Positions 1 through 7,826 of a stretch of 64,000 nucleotides of DNA are shown one piece after another; the first letter of the stretch is position 1, and every line of letters begins with the position of its first letter. The DNA lies in contig NZ_PVYW01000004.1 of NCBI RefSeq assembly GCF_003001675.1, positions 1 to 64,000 of the forward strand, in the 5' to 3' direction. The notes under the pieces were generated by a model, which was not told the DNA's origin, ran no database searches, and worked only from the letters and a program-made list of their open reading frames with translations. Origin of the DNA: Cohnella sp. SGD-V74 (GTDB lineage Bacteria > Bacillota > Bacilli > Paenibacillales > Paenibacillaceae). The position numbers and the translations under genes are program-made.

Positions 1-15
1 CGAGGGCTTATCCTA
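1..15 (+). rRNA. 3' end of 23S rRNA (partial)
   Basis: The first bases (cgagggcttatcc) resemble the conserved 3' terminus of Bacillota 23S rRNA, and the following spacer, including 'catccagttttcaagg', resembles post-23S spacers of Paenibacillaceae. Only the last few bases lie in the window, so the exact end is uncertain. A 6-bp hairpin (83-98) lies in the spacer. No 5S gene follows before the first tRNA. Confidence 0.55.
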
Positions 16-155
16 ACGAATGACACGACAAAGCAAGACACTTCACCTTCTTCTTCGCTCCACTTGGTTCGCATCCAGTTTTCAAGGCGTAAGCCTTGCG
101 TGCATGATGAATGCATATCGGTTCAGCTATCGTGCCGAATCGACGTTTACGATGT

Positions 156-232
156 GGCGGCGTAGCTCAGCTGGCTAGAGCATTCGGTTCATACCCGGAG
201 GGTCGGGGGTTCAAGTCCCTCCGCCGCTACCA
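156..232 (+). tRNA. tRNA-Met (CAT), elongator type
   Basis: A 77-nt cloverleaf with 7-bp acceptor stem (G1-U72 pair, as in the Bacillus subtilis elongator Met tRNA), D loop GCTCAGCTGGCTAGAGC, anticodon CAT, T loop GGTTCAAGTCC and an encoded CCA. It lacks the C1-A72 mismatch of an initiator tRNA. First of a cluster of six. Confidence 0.95.
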
Positions 233-246
233 ATCTTTATTCCCAT

Positions 247-322
247 GGAGGCTTAGCTCAGCTGGGAGAGCATCTGCCTTACAAGCAGAGGGTCGGGGGT
301 TCGATCCCCTCAGCCTCCACCA
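247..322 (+). tRNA. tRNA-Val (TAC)
   Basis: A 76-nt cloverleaf with acceptor GGAGGCT/AGCCTCC, anticodon loop CTTACAA (anticodon TAC), T loop GGTTCGATCCC and encoded CCA. Second in the cluster, 14 nt after tRNA-Met. Confidence 0.96.
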
Positions 323-395
323 TAAAAGTACCCCAAAAAGTGAAGAATGCCTTCGTAGCATATTCCGAATACTTTTCGGGGACCCCTAGTATCGC

Positions 396-472
396 GGAGC
401 CGTGGTGTAGAGGCCTAACATGCCTGCCTGTCACGCAGGAGACCGCGGGTTCGAATCCCGTCGGCTCCGCCA
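396..472 (+). tRNA. tRNA-Asp (GTC)
   Basis: A 77-nt cloverleaf with acceptor GGAGCCG/CGGCTCC, anticodon loop CTGTCAC (anticodon GTC), T loop GGTTCGAATCC and encoded CCA. A 73-nt spacer separates it from tRNA-Val. Confidence 0.95.
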
Positions 473-517
473 TTTATTTTCCGACCATTCGTCGGATGCC
501 TGTACTAAGGCAAGTAA

Positions 518-593
518 GGCTCGATAGCTCAGCTGGTAGAGCAGAGGACTGAAAATCCTCGTGTCGGCGGTTCGATTCCGTCTCGAGCCACCA
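518..593 (+). tRNA. tRNA-Phe (GAA)
   Basis: A 76-nt cloverleaf with acceptor GGCTCGA/TCGAGCC, anticodon stem-loop ggactgaaaatcc (anticodon GAA) and encoded CCA. Confidence 0.96.
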
Positions 594-653
594 TCTGTTT
601 TACCCGGTATTAGCAAGCCAATCAGGTGTGCATTCTACCGGCGGGTTATACAT

Positions 654-737
654 GGAGGGTTAGCGAAGTGGCCAAACGCGGGAGACTGTAAATCTCTTCC
701 TTCGGGTTCGGTGGTTCGAATCCATCACCCTCCACCA
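654..737 (+). tRNA. tRNA-Tyr (GTA)
   Basis: An 84-nt class II tRNA with acceptor GGAGGGT/ACCCTCC, anticodon loop containing GTA, a long variable arm (cttccttcgggttcg) and encoded CCA. Confidence 0.95.
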
Positions 738-743
738 TTACCC

Positions 744-819
744 GAGCCATTAGCTCAGTTGGTAGAGCACCTGACTTTTAATCAGGGTGTCGTAGGTTCG
801 AGTCCTACATGGCTCACCA
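744..819 (+). tRNA. tRNA-Lys (TTT)
   Basis: A 76-nt cloverleaf with acceptor GAGCCAT/ATGGCTC, anticodon loop CTTTTAA (anticodon TTT), T loop GGTTCGAGTCC and encoded CCA. Last gene before the cluster terminator. Confidence 0.96.
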
Positions 820-833
820 GTTTTCGAACTGAC

Positions 834-861
834 AGCAGACGTTAAAGCGTCTGCTTTTTTT
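834..861 (+). terminator. terminator of the rRNA-tRNA operon
   Basis: Perfect 8-bp stem agcagacg (834-841) / cgtctgct (848-855) with a 6-nt loop and a run of seven T, 15 nt after tRNA-Lys. Confidence 0.9.
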
Positions 862-967
862 GATTTCCGTCAGGGTGACTTGGCGGTTTTATTGTTACAT
901 AAAAATCCAATTTGTCATATGACATCTTTTGCGACCAAACTCACTGTGAACCGGAGGAGGGCTGTCT

Positions 968-973
968 TATAAT
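968..973 (+). promoter_or_regulatory. possible -10 box (TATAAT) for the GNQ-motif gene
   Basis: A perfect TATAAT 63 nt upstream of the chosen ATG at 1037. The hexamer 17 bp upstream (tgtgaa, 945-950) is a poor -35, so this is a weak call resting on the -10 alone. Confidence 0.35.
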
Positions 974-1036
974 GGATTGATTATTCGCAAGCGGCTTGTA
1001 ACTTCAGTGCCCGCTTGGCTAAAAGGGGAAGACTGC

Positions 1037-3262
1037 ATGACACAAGGCCATGTCGCAGGAAGAACCGGAGCGGCGCAAGTAAAAACGTCCAGCAGCAAGG
1101 TTGTTCCCGGCGCACACCGTCAGAATAGCCAAAGCTTGAACACGCTTCAATGGCTGCAGATGAACGTTGGAAATCAGGGGACGCTTCAGTTAGCGGGGAG
1201 TGTCCAGAGCACGCAAGGCAACCAGGGAACGCCCTCCCCTAATTCGAATGCGAATCCGGCAGCGAGTGCGACGACGACTATGACCGTTCCTGCGCCTGCG
1301 GCACCAGTACCGGCGACACCGGCACCAGTGGCTGCAGCGTCATCGACGCCAACGACATCGGCGCCAGCAGCACCGACAGCATCGACATCGACATCCGTAC
1401 CATCAACGCAGGCGACGACGACACCATCGACAACAACGCCAGCTGCGCCGTCGACACAGACATCGCCAATGCCAGTAATAGCGACGGCGCCGACAGTAAC
1501 TACTGTAACTACAGCAGCACCTGCAACGTCGACACCAGTGATACCGGCACCAGTGGCTGCAGCGTCATCGACGCCAACGACATTGGCGCCAGCAGCACCG
1601 ACAGCATCGACATCCGCACCATCAACGCAGGCGACAACGACAACAACGCCAGCAGCACCGTCGACGCAGACGCCGGCATCCCCGGCTGCAAGCTCGACTG
1701 CAACCGCTTCCCGGCCAAGAGGCTTGGGGATGATGCGCAGCAAGGTCAAAGACGCGCAGAGTTCGGGCAATTTCGGCCAGGCGGGAGCCTATAAAGACGA
1801 GAGCTCCGCTCCGGACAATGCCGGCGATACGATGGAGATCTCGAATTCGGGCGTCGGCGGGCAATCCGATAACTATCAGGACATGTCGGACGATCTGAAG
1901 GATCGGATCGAGAAGGGCGAGAAGAGCGGGCAGGACGTCTCGGCGCAAAAAGGCGAAAAGGCGAAAATAGACCGGGAAAATCAGAAGCTGAGCGTCGCCT
2001 CGGGGTTGTTGGACGTAGGTTCCGGTTTTGTCGGATTAATCAATATGAAGAAGGCGATCGAGGAGTCCAAAAGTAAGGCGAAGACGGCGGGAGCTCTGTA
2101 CGAAGGGGCGGAGAGTGTTCAGAAGTCGTTTACGGGCGTCGCGAAAGTCATCGATAACGCCGCCAAGCTGGAAGGCAACGAGGAGGGCACCGGCGCATCG
2201 GAAGCGGTAGCCGGTTATGCCGGCAGCATCGGGGACGCTTTGGCGGCGATCAAGAGCGCCTTTTTCATGGTTAAGGATATATACGAAGTGTTCAAGGAAT
2301 GCTTCTCGGAGGACGGCATCTCCAAGGAGGACGCGATCAAAGGCGGGCTCAGCGCGCTTCATAACGGACTCGAGTCGGCGCAATCGGCCGTCAAAACCGT
2401 CAAGTCGATTCTGGAAATTCTTGAATCCGGAGTCGGCAAGCTGACCGAAGCGGTTCCGGGAATCGGCATCGCGATCAGCGGCATCAAAATTACGATTAAA
2501 GTGTTCGATATGATGCAGTGGCATGCTTCCAAGGAGCAGATGACCACGATCAAGAGAGATTTCAAAGCCAAGTACGCCAACAGCGACATGGTCAAGAGCA
2601 ACAATTACACTTTGTTCGGCAAAACGATCCACCAATCGCTGGGCACGAACAAGGAGAAAATCGACGAACGTCGTAAACAATTAATGGACATTATTGATAC
2701 CTCTAACCAAAGCGCGACCGAGGACGAGAAGAAGGCGGCGCAAAGCGAACTCGACGACATTCAAAATTACGAACTGGCCAAAGAAATGAAATCGATCAAC
2801 CAGAAGCGGCTGACCCGAGGAGGCATAGAGGCCGGACTCGAAATGGTCAGCATGGCCGGAGATATCGCCACGCTCAGCGGCGCCGGCTCTGCGGTAGGCA
2901 TCAGTCTGAAGGCGGCGGCAAGCGGCGCGAAGGTCGGAATGGGGCTGTTCCGCCGGTTCAAACAATACGGACGCGACAAAGCGTCGGCCAAAGGTCCGGA
3001 CAGCGCCTGGTCATCCGTATTTAATGCCGATAAGTCGTCCGACAAGAAACATGCCAAGAGAGCCAACGACACCGACCTCATCCTCGATATGGTCGCCAAG
3101 CTTCCCGAGGCCGACGATACGGATGAAGCGAAGAAGCAGTATCAGCGGGTTCTGGTTTACATTGAAGCGACGGGATGCAGCACGAAGGCGCTGTTCGAGG
3201 CGAACGGCGACATCGACAAGCAGCGCGATCTGCTGATGGAAGCGATGAAGCAGCGGGATTAA
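1037..3262 (+). CDS. GNQ-motif protein resembling eCIS-associated cargo; Thr/Ala/Pro-rich linker plus helical C-terminus
   Basis: 741 aa from ATG 1037, chosen because aagggga sits at ribosome-binding distance; an in-frame TTG at 977 has no such site. No signal peptide or membrane anchor. Residues about 35-50 contain LQWLQMNVGNQGTLQLAG, close to the LQ..(I/V)GN(Q/R)....L motif typical of proteins associated with extracellular contractile injection systems (eCIS). Residues about 65-215 are Thr/Ala/Pro/Ser-rich with an internal repeat. The rest is charged, mostly helical, with several Gly/Ala-rich amphipathic stretches (LLDVGSGFVGLI, VPGIGIAISGIKI, GDIATLSGAGSAVG) that could insert into membranes. 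No enzyme domain or catalytic motif is recognised. The partner gene follows after 55 bp and resembles YbjN/type III secretion chaperones, which suggests a chaperoned cargo. Function is inference. Confidence 0.7.
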   Translation: MTQGHVAGRTGAAQVKTSSSKVVPGAHRQNSQSLNTLQWLQMNVGNQGTLQLAGSVQSTQGNQGTPSPNSNANPAASATTTMTVPAPAAPVPATPAPVAAASSTPTTSAPAAPTASTSTSVPSTQATTTPSTTTPAAPSTQTSPMPVIATAPTVTTVTTAAPATSTPVIPAPVAAASSTPTTLAPAAPTASTSAPSTQATTTTTPAAPSTQTPASPAASSTATASRPRGLGMMRSKVKDAQSSGNFGQAGAYKDESSAPDNAGDTMEISNSGVGGQSDNYQDMSDDLKDRIEKGEKSGQDVSAQKGEKAKIDRENQKLSVASGLLDVGSGFVGLINMKKAIEESKSKAKTAGALYEGAESVQKSFTGVAKVIDNAAKLEGNEEGTGASEAVAGYAGSIGDALAAIKSAFFMVKDIYEVFKECFSEDGISKEDAIKGGLSALHNGLESAQSAVKTVKSILEILESGVGKLTEAVPGIGIAISGIKITIKVFDMMQWHASKEQMTTIKRDFKAKYANSDMVKSNNYTLFGKTIHQSLGTNKEKIDERRKQLMDIIDTSNQSATEDEKKAAQSELDDIQNYELAKEMKSINQKRLTRGGIEAGLEMVSMAGDIATLSGAGSAVGISLKAAASGAKVGMGLFRRFKQYGRDKASAKGPDSAWSSVFNADKSSDKKHAKRANDTDLILDMVAKLPEADDTDEAKKQYQRVLVYIEATGCSTKALFEANGDIDKQRDLLMEAMKQRD
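1319..1389 (+). repeat. 71-bp direct repeat, copy 1 (second copy 1544-1614)
   Basis: A 71-bp stretch coding for PAPVAAASSTPTT.APAAPT recurs 225 bp downstream with a single visible mismatch. The near-identity at DNA level points to recent intragenic duplication of the linker. Confidence 0.85.
1544..1614 (+). repeat. 71-bp direct repeat, copy 2
   Basis: Second copy of the linker repeat described at 1319-1389; the mismatch changes tca-like Ser to Leu (cattgg versus catcgg). Flanking sequence also stays similar (ACGCAGGCGAC..) for about 30 bp. Confidence 0.85.
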
Positions 3263-3317
3263 CCCCGGCTGCCAGCGGAGAAAAAGTTAGAAATCTACGA
3301 CAGACGGAGGGTGCCCA

Positions 3318-3836
3318 ATGGTATCGGAAATGGAGCATGCGAAACAACTGGCGGAACTCGGAGGATTGCAGGCCGGGTTGAACAAGGAAGGCTTCTCTAC
3401 GGAATTGCTGGAGCGCTCTTCCGACATTCCGCTGCATGTGCTGTTGCTGCCGCTCGGCAAGGACGCACGCGGCCGGGATCGGATCGTTAACCTGAACTTC
3501 GTGCCGCTTCCGGAATCCGACATCGAGTGGATCAGACTGCTGCAGCTCTATACCGTCGTTCCTTGCGAGATAGCCGCGAATAGAAGGAGCGCATTGGAGA
3601 GCTTGCTGCACGCAGCCAACGGCGTACTGCCGCTCGGATACTTCGGCATTAAGGAAGACGGGGAAGTGTATGCCCGCTATGTCTATACGGTTCCGTCCTC
3701 GCGAACGGTATCGGCGGACGAACTGCTGGAGGTCGTCTCACTGTTTCATTACATGCTGGAGATGTTCGCCGATCGCATCGAACGGGTAGCAAGCGGCGAG
3801 CTTTCTCCGGACGAAGCGCTGCAAGAGCTGGGATGA
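3318..3836 (+). CDS. YbjN / secretion-chaperone-like small protein
   Basis: 172 aa, acidic, no signal peptide. ATG 3318 follows GGAGGGTG at good spacing. The central part (VNLNFVPLP..., LHAANGVLPLGYFGIKEDGEVYARYVYTVP) has the N..LPLG.FG....G.V..RY pattern of the YbjN family, whose fold resembles type III secretion chaperones of the CesT/SycE kind. The C-terminal helix (LLEVVSLFHYMLEMFADRIERVASGE) fits the same fold. It sits 55 bp after the GNQ-motif gene and ends in a terminator that overlaps its own last codons, so the two genes form one closed unit. Likely role: binding or folding the upstream protein (inference); an immunity function is the main alternative. Confidence 0.6.
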   Translation: MVSEMEHAKQLAELGGLQAGLNKEGFSTELLERSSDIPLHVLLLPLGKDARGRDRIVNLNFVPLPESDIEWIRLLQLYTVVPCEIAANRRSALESLLHAANGVLPLGYFGIKEDGEVYARYVYTVPSSRTVSADELLEVVSLFHYMLEMFADRIERVASGELSPDEALQELG

Positions 3837-3854
3837 TTCCCGGCTCTTTTTTTT
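3824..3854 (+). terminator. terminator overlapping the end of the chaperone-like gene
   Basis: Stem agagctggga (3824-3833) / tcccggctct (3838-3847), one G-U pair, tetraloop tgat, followed by a T run to 3854. The 5' arm and the stop codon are inside the coding sequence. Confidence 0.9.
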
Positions 3855-3968
3855 GTCCGTATGATCAATCCAATTGGAGAAATCGTCGCTGCGGCAACGC
3901 GAAATTCGTCATTCGATTTTACGTTTTGCCCATATCGGCCCCATCGTTTCCTCCGTTAGTCTGATAGC

Positions 3969-3980
3969 GAGATGCATCTC
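3969..3980. promoter_or_regulatory. perfect palindrome GAGATGCATCTC, possible operator
   Basis: A perfect 12-bp palindrome lies 26 nt upstream of the ATG of the binding-protein gene at 4007. No convincing -35/-10 pair is visible in 3855-4006, so its role is a guess; nothing else was recognised in that gap. Confidence 0.3.
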
Positions 3981-4006
3981 ACTATTCGACAGGCGGAGGT
4001 TGGGAA

Positions 4007-5674
4007 ATGAAAAGACTGCTCATGGCTGCCCTTGCCATTATAATGGTCGGCACGCTGCTAGTCGCTTGTTCATCCAAAGACAACAACGCAAACAAAGGGG
4101 AAAGCCCCGCAGCATCGAACAGCCCGTCCGCGACGACGGAAGCTTCGGCGAGTCAGCAGGGAGAAGAAGGCGGGACGGCGACGTATCCGCTCAACACAGA
4201 CAAGGCGCTGACCTACTGGGGAGAGCTGACGGGCAACCTGGTAGGCGTCAAAGCGACGCACGACGAAGTTCCTTTTTTCCAAGAGTGGCAGAAGGTAACG
4301 GGAGTTAAGCTGAATTTCACCGCCCCTCCGTCGGGGCAAGCGAAGGAAGCGCTTAACATCCTGCTCGCCTCCGGCGATCTGCCGGACATCATTGAATACA
4401 ACTTCCTCAGCGACTTCCCGGGCGGCCCGGAGAAGGCGATCGCGGACGGTTATATTCTGAGGCTGAACGATCTGATCGATCAGCACGCTCCGAATTTGAA
4501 GAAATTCCTTCAGGAAAATCCGGATATCGACAAAATGGTCAAAACGGACAACGGCAGCTACTATGCGTTCCCGTTCATTCGCGGAGACGAGTACTTGCGC
4601 GTATTCCAAGGACCGATCATCCGCAAGGACTGGCTCGACGAGCTCGGCCTGCCCGTGCCGGAGACGATCGACGAATGGACGACGACGCTGCGCGAGTTCA
4701 AGGAGAAGAAGGGCGCATCCGCACCGTTCACCGTGAACAGCAAACCGCGTTTCTTCAACGATTCCTACAATGGCGCGTTCCTCGGAGCGTTCGGCGTTAA
4801 CCGCGGATTCTACCAAGAGGACGGAGTCATTAAATACGGTCCGGCGGAAAGCGGGTTCAAAGATTACTTGGGCTTGTTCCAGCAATGGTACAAGGAAGGG
4901 CTTCTGGACAAAAACATCGCAACCGCGGACGCCAAGTCGATCGACAGCAACTGGGCTTCCGGCCAGACGGGCGCTTCGGTCGGTAACGCCGGCGGCGGCA
5001 TCGGCAGATGGCAGCCGCTCGTCGAGCAGAACAGCCCGAACGCCGTGCTCGTCGCGGCGCCGTATCCGGTACTGAACAAAGGGGATAAGCCGAAGTTCGG
5101 ACAGAAGGACAACGCGTATTCGAGCGGAGGCATCGTCGCCGTGACGACGGCCGCGAAGGACGCCGAGCTGGCCGTCAAAATGCTCGACTACGGCTACAGC
5201 GAGGAAGGTCGCATGTTCTTCAATTTCGGCACGGAAGGCGTCAGCTACAATCTGGTCGACGGTTATCCGAAATATACCGATCTGCTGATGAAGAACCCGG
5301 ATAAGCTGGCCCCGGCGCAAGCGATGTCCATGTACATTCGCGGCAGTTATAACGGACCGTTCATCCAAGACAAGCGCTACGCGGAGCAGTTCTTCGCCCT
5401 GCAGACGCAGCGCGACGCGATCGATGTCTGGAAGAACACGGACGTGTCCAATTACGCTCTGCCTCCTCTGACGCCGACGCCCGAGGAAAGCTCGGAATAT
5501 GCCACGATCATGAACGACATCAATACGCTGATCGACGAGATGACGCTGAAGATCGTGCTGGGAACGGAATCCGTCGACAAGTTCGAAAGCTATGTCGAGA
5601 AGATGAAGTCGCTGAAGCTCGATCGGGCGATCGAGATCCAGACCGCCGCTTGGGAGCGGTACAAGAACAGATAA
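4007..5674 (+). CDS. LplA-like extracellular solute-binding lipoprotein (CUT1 family)
   Basis: 555 aa. Start ATG 4007 has GGCGGAGG 7 nt upstream. Signal peptide with lipobox LLVAC (Cys about residue 21), then a Ser/Ala/Asn linker and a family 1 solute-binding fold beginning LTYWGELTGN. It should capture a sugar or oligosaccharide outside the cell and pass it to the two permeases encoded next. Length (about 540-560 aa) and pairing with LplB/YtcP-type permeases match the large binding proteins common in Paenibacillaceae, several of which bind plant polysaccharide fragments; the ligand cannot be told from sequence. A close paralogue is at 10211-11845. No ATPase is encoded with it. Confidence 0.9.
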   Translation: MKRLLMAALAIIMVGTLLVACSSKDNNANKGESPAASNSPSATTEASASQQGEEGGTATYPLNTDKALTYWGELTGNLVGVKATHDEVPFFQEWQKVTGVKLNFTAPPSGQAKEALNILLASGDLPDIIEYNFLSDFPGGPEKAIADGYILRLNDLIDQHAPNLKKFLQENPDIDKMVKTDNGSYYAFPFIRGDEYLRVFQGPIIRKDWLDELGLPVPETIDEWTTTLREFKEKKGASAPFTVNSKPRFFNDSYNGAFLGAFGVNRGFYQEDGVIKYGPAESGFKDYLGLFQQWYKEGLLDKNIATADAKSIDSNWASGQTGASVGNAGGGIGRWQPLVEQNSPNAVLVAAPYPVLNKGDKPKFGQKDNAYSSGGIVAVTTAAKDAELAVKMLDYGYSEEGRMFFNFGTEGVSYNLVDGYPKYTDLLMKNPDKLAPAQAMSMYIRGSYNGPFIQDKRYAEQFFALQTQRDAIDVWKNTDVSNYALPPLTPTPEESSEYATIMNDINTLIDEMTLKIVLGTESVDKFESYVEKMKSLKLDRAIEIQTAAWERYKNR

Positions 5675-5692
5675 GACGGCTGCATGCAAGGA

Positions 5693-5713
5693 GAGGACGG
5701 CTCGGCCGTCCTC
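5693..5713 (+). other. perfect 9-bp hairpin between binding-protein and permease genes
   Basis: gaggacggc (5693-5701), loop tcg, gccgtcctc (5705-5713), with no T run. Stable hairpins at this junction of sugar-transporter operons typically protect the upstream binding-protein mRNA from 3' decay and lower permease expression. Confidence 0.75.
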
Positions 5714-5746
5714 CCTTCATCCGGATCGAGAGGAGAGTCGCCCGAT

Positions 5747-6706
5747 ATGGCAGATGCGCGGGCAGCGCTGGGGACAGCAAAGCCGTCCGGAAGTTTGGCA
5801 ATGAAGAGGCGCGTAGTGAAGGATTTTGCGACGAATAAGTACTTGTACCTGATGATCGTGCCGGTTCTCGTGTATTATGCCGTGTTTCACTATGCCCCGA
5901 TGTACGGCGCCTTGATCGCGTTCAAGGAGTATTCTCCGATGAAGGGGATCTTGGGCAGCGACTGGGCGGGATTGAAGCATTTCGAGGATTTCTTCAACAG
6001 TTATTACTTTTGGCGGATTTTGAAAAATACGATTTTGATCAGTCTGTACACGTTGGTGTTCGAATTCCCCGCGCCGATCATCCTTGCGCTGCTCATTAAC
6101 GAGGTTCGCAACAAGGCGTTCAAGCGCACGGCTCAGACGATTACGTACATGCCTTACTTTATTTCGCTCGTCGTCATCTGCGGGATTATTACCGATTTTA
6201 CGAACTCGGACGGCGTCATTAACCGATTCTTCATGTTGTTCGGCTACGACGGCCAGGCGATGCTGCAGAGACCGGAGCTGTTTCGCCCGATCTACGTGCT
6301 GTCGGAAATCTGGCAGAGAATCGGCTGGGAATCGATTATCTACATCGCAGCGCTCATGAGCGTCGATATGGAGCAGTACGAAGCGGCGCGGATGGATGGG
6401 GCTAGCCGGCTGAAGCAAATGTTCTACATTACGCTGCCGGGCATTATGCCTACGATCGCGATCATGCTCATTCTGCGGATGGGCAATCTGATGAACGTCG
6501 GTTTCGAGAAAATCATTCTGCTCTACAATCCGGTAACCTACGAAACCGCGGACGTCATCTCGTCTTTCGTCTATCGGAAAGGGCTGCTGGAGTTCGGCTG
6601 GAGCTACGGCTCCGCCGTCGGATTGTTCAATTCCGTCATTAATCTCGCGCTGTTGATCACGGCCAACTGGATCAGCCGCCGGGTTAACAATAGCAGTCTA
6701 TGGTGA
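5747..6706 (+). CDS. LplB-type ABC transporter permease (CUT1)
   Basis: 319 aa from ATG 5747, preceded by GAGAGGAGAG; an upstream in-frame ATG (5684) would run through the intergenic hairpin and is unlikely. Hydrophobic, six predicted membrane spans, opening with the family hallmark YLMIVPVLVYYAVFHYAPMYGALIAFK. The cytoplasmic EAA loop (YEAARMDGASRLKQMFYITLPG) contacts the ATPase. Forms a heterodimer with the next permease to move the sugar delivered by the lipoprotein at 4007. The ends of this gene and the next start are 10 nt apart, so they are co-transcribed. Confidence 0.92.
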   Translation: MADARAALGTAKPSGSLAMKRRVVKDFATNKYLYLMIVPVLVYYAVFHYAPMYGALIAFKEYSPMKGILGSDWAGLKHFEDFFNSYYFWRILKNTILISLYTLVFEFPAPIILALLINEVRNKAFKRTAQTITYMPYFISLVVICGIITDFTNSDGVINRFFMLFGYDGQAMLQRPELFRPIYVLSEIWQRIGWESIIYIAALMSVDMEQYEAARMDGASRLKQMFYITLPGIMPTIAIMLILRMGNLMNVGFEKIILLYNPVTYETADVISSFVYRKGLLEFGWSYGSAVGLFNSVINLALLITANWISRRVNNSSLW

Positions 6707-6715
6707 GGTGAGCCC

Positions 6716-7597
6716 GTGAAACGAGAAAAAGGTGCATTCGACAGGCTCTTCGACGTCTTCGTCTATACGGCGCTTTCCGCGCTGGTCATCGTGACTCTGT
6801 ATCCGCTGGTATACGTGCTGTTCGCCTCGTTCAGCGAGCCGGGAGAGTTCATCACGCATAAGGGCTTCCTGTGGAGACCGCTCGGCCTCAGCTTCGACGC
6901 TTACGAGAGCGTCATCCGCAATCCGGGCATTCTGATCGGGTACCGCAACACGTTCTTTATCGTCGTGGCCGGCGTGGCCGTCAACCTGGTCATGACCGCG
7001 CTCGCCGCGTACGTGCTGTCCCGCAAAAACGTGCTTTGGAACAACGCCATCATGTTTTTCATCGTGTTCACGATGTTTTTCTCCGGCGGCCTTATTCCGT
7101 TGTATCTGATCGTCAAAGGGGTCGGCTTGCTCGACTCGCTGTGGTCGACCATCGTTCCGTTCGCGGTCAGCACGTTTAATCTGATCATCATGCGCACGTC
7201 GTTCATGGGCATTCCGGACAGTCTGGAGGAGTCCGCGAAGATCGACGGGGCGAATCACGCGACCATTTTGCTGCGCATTATTTTGCCGCTCTCCATGCCG
7301 GTCATCGCGGTCATGATTTTGTACTATGCGGTCGATAAGTGGAACGGCTGGTTCTACGCTTCGATTTTCATCAAGAGCCGGGACCTGTATCCGCTGCAGC
7401 TCGTGCTCCGGGAGATTCTGATCGCCAACTCGACGGACAGCATGACGGCGGGAGCCGATGCAGGGGATCGCCACCAGATCGGGGAGACGATCAAATACGC
7501 GACGATCGTCGTTGCGACGGCGCCGATTCTGTTCGTGTACCCGTTCGTCCAGCGTTACTTCGTGAAAGGCGTCATGATCGGATCGTTAAAAGGATAA
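6716..7597 (+). CDS. YtcP/LplC-type ABC transporter permease (CUT1)
   Basis: 293 aa, GTG start at 6716 with AGGTGAG upstream. Six membrane spans starting YTALSALVIVTLYPLVYVLF; EAA loop ESAKIDGANHATILLRIILPL. Second half of the transmembrane pore with the 5747 permease. No ATP-binding gene follows; the MsmX-like ATPase at 14105 is the likely energiser (inference from the B. subtilis paradigm in which MsmX serves several CUT1 importers). Confidence 0.92.
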   Translation: MKREKGAFDRLFDVFVYTALSALVIVTLYPLVYVLFASFSEPGEFITHKGFLWRPLGLSFDAYESVIRNPGILIGYRNTFFIVVAGVAVNLVMTALAAYVLSRKNVLWNNAIMFFIVFTMFFSGGLIPLYLIVKGVGLLDSLWSTIVPFAVSTFNLIIMRTSFMGIPDSLEESAKIDGANHATILLRIILPLSMPVIAVMILYYAVDKWNGWFYASIFIKSRDLYPLQLVLREILIANSTDSMTAGADAGDRHQIGETIKYATIVVATAPILFVYPFVQRYFVKGVMIGSLKG

Positions 7598-7605
7598 TCC
7601 CCCAC

Positions 7606-7650
7606 AGGCTGCTCCTTCTTCGCGTTCGACGGGAGAGGGACGGCCTTTAT
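7606..7650 (+). terminator. weak terminator-like hairpin after the permease
   Basis: aggctg (7606-7611) / cggcct (7641-7646) with an inner ctcc/ggag pairing and tail tttat. The stem is interrupted, so termination is uncertain. The rest of 7598-7826 holds a GC palindrome (gggcccggcgccc near 7658) and the -10 box listed next. Confidence 0.35.
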
Positions 7651-7755
7651 TCTCATGGGCCCGGCGCCCTGAATCCCTCGTTGCGCAAGGCTTTCTTGGA
7701 GTTTTCGTCAATCGCGTTGAACTTTTTGCATATGTCCAGAGAGCGTTCATGCCGC

Positions 7756-7761
7756 TATAAT
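7756..7761 (+). promoter_or_regulatory. possible -10 box (TATAAT) for the AraC-type regulator
   Basis: TATAAT 66 nt upstream of the TTG start at 7827. No good -35 at 16-18 bp spacing (tgtcca at 17 bp). Confidence 0.35.
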
Positions 7762-7826
7762 GAAAGAACCAAAAGAAGGAGGCCGACACCTATCGCCCCA
7801 GAGACGACGATTGCGAGGAGAGGCTC

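Noticed and set aside
111..845. Short reading frames across the tRNA cluster
   Set aside because: They run through six clear tRNA genes.
1186..1770. Minus-strand Val/Ala/Gly-rich reading frames over the low-complexity linker
   Set aside because: Mirror image of the Thr/Ala/Pro repeat, with no start signals.
2660..3262. A toxin domain at the C-terminus of the GNQ-motif protein
   Set aside because: No nuclease, ADP-ribosyltransferase, protease or deaminase motif could be seen.
3874..4308. Plus-strand reading frame overlapping the start of the binding-protein gene
   Set aside because: Conflicts with the clear lipoprotein gene at 4007, no ribosome site, Arg-rich shadow composition.
4070..5689. 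Long minus-strand reading frame opposite the binding protein (and a similar one at 36344-38188)
   Set aside because: Arg/Leu/Asp-rich shadow frames of GC-rich genes; the plus-strand genes are certain.
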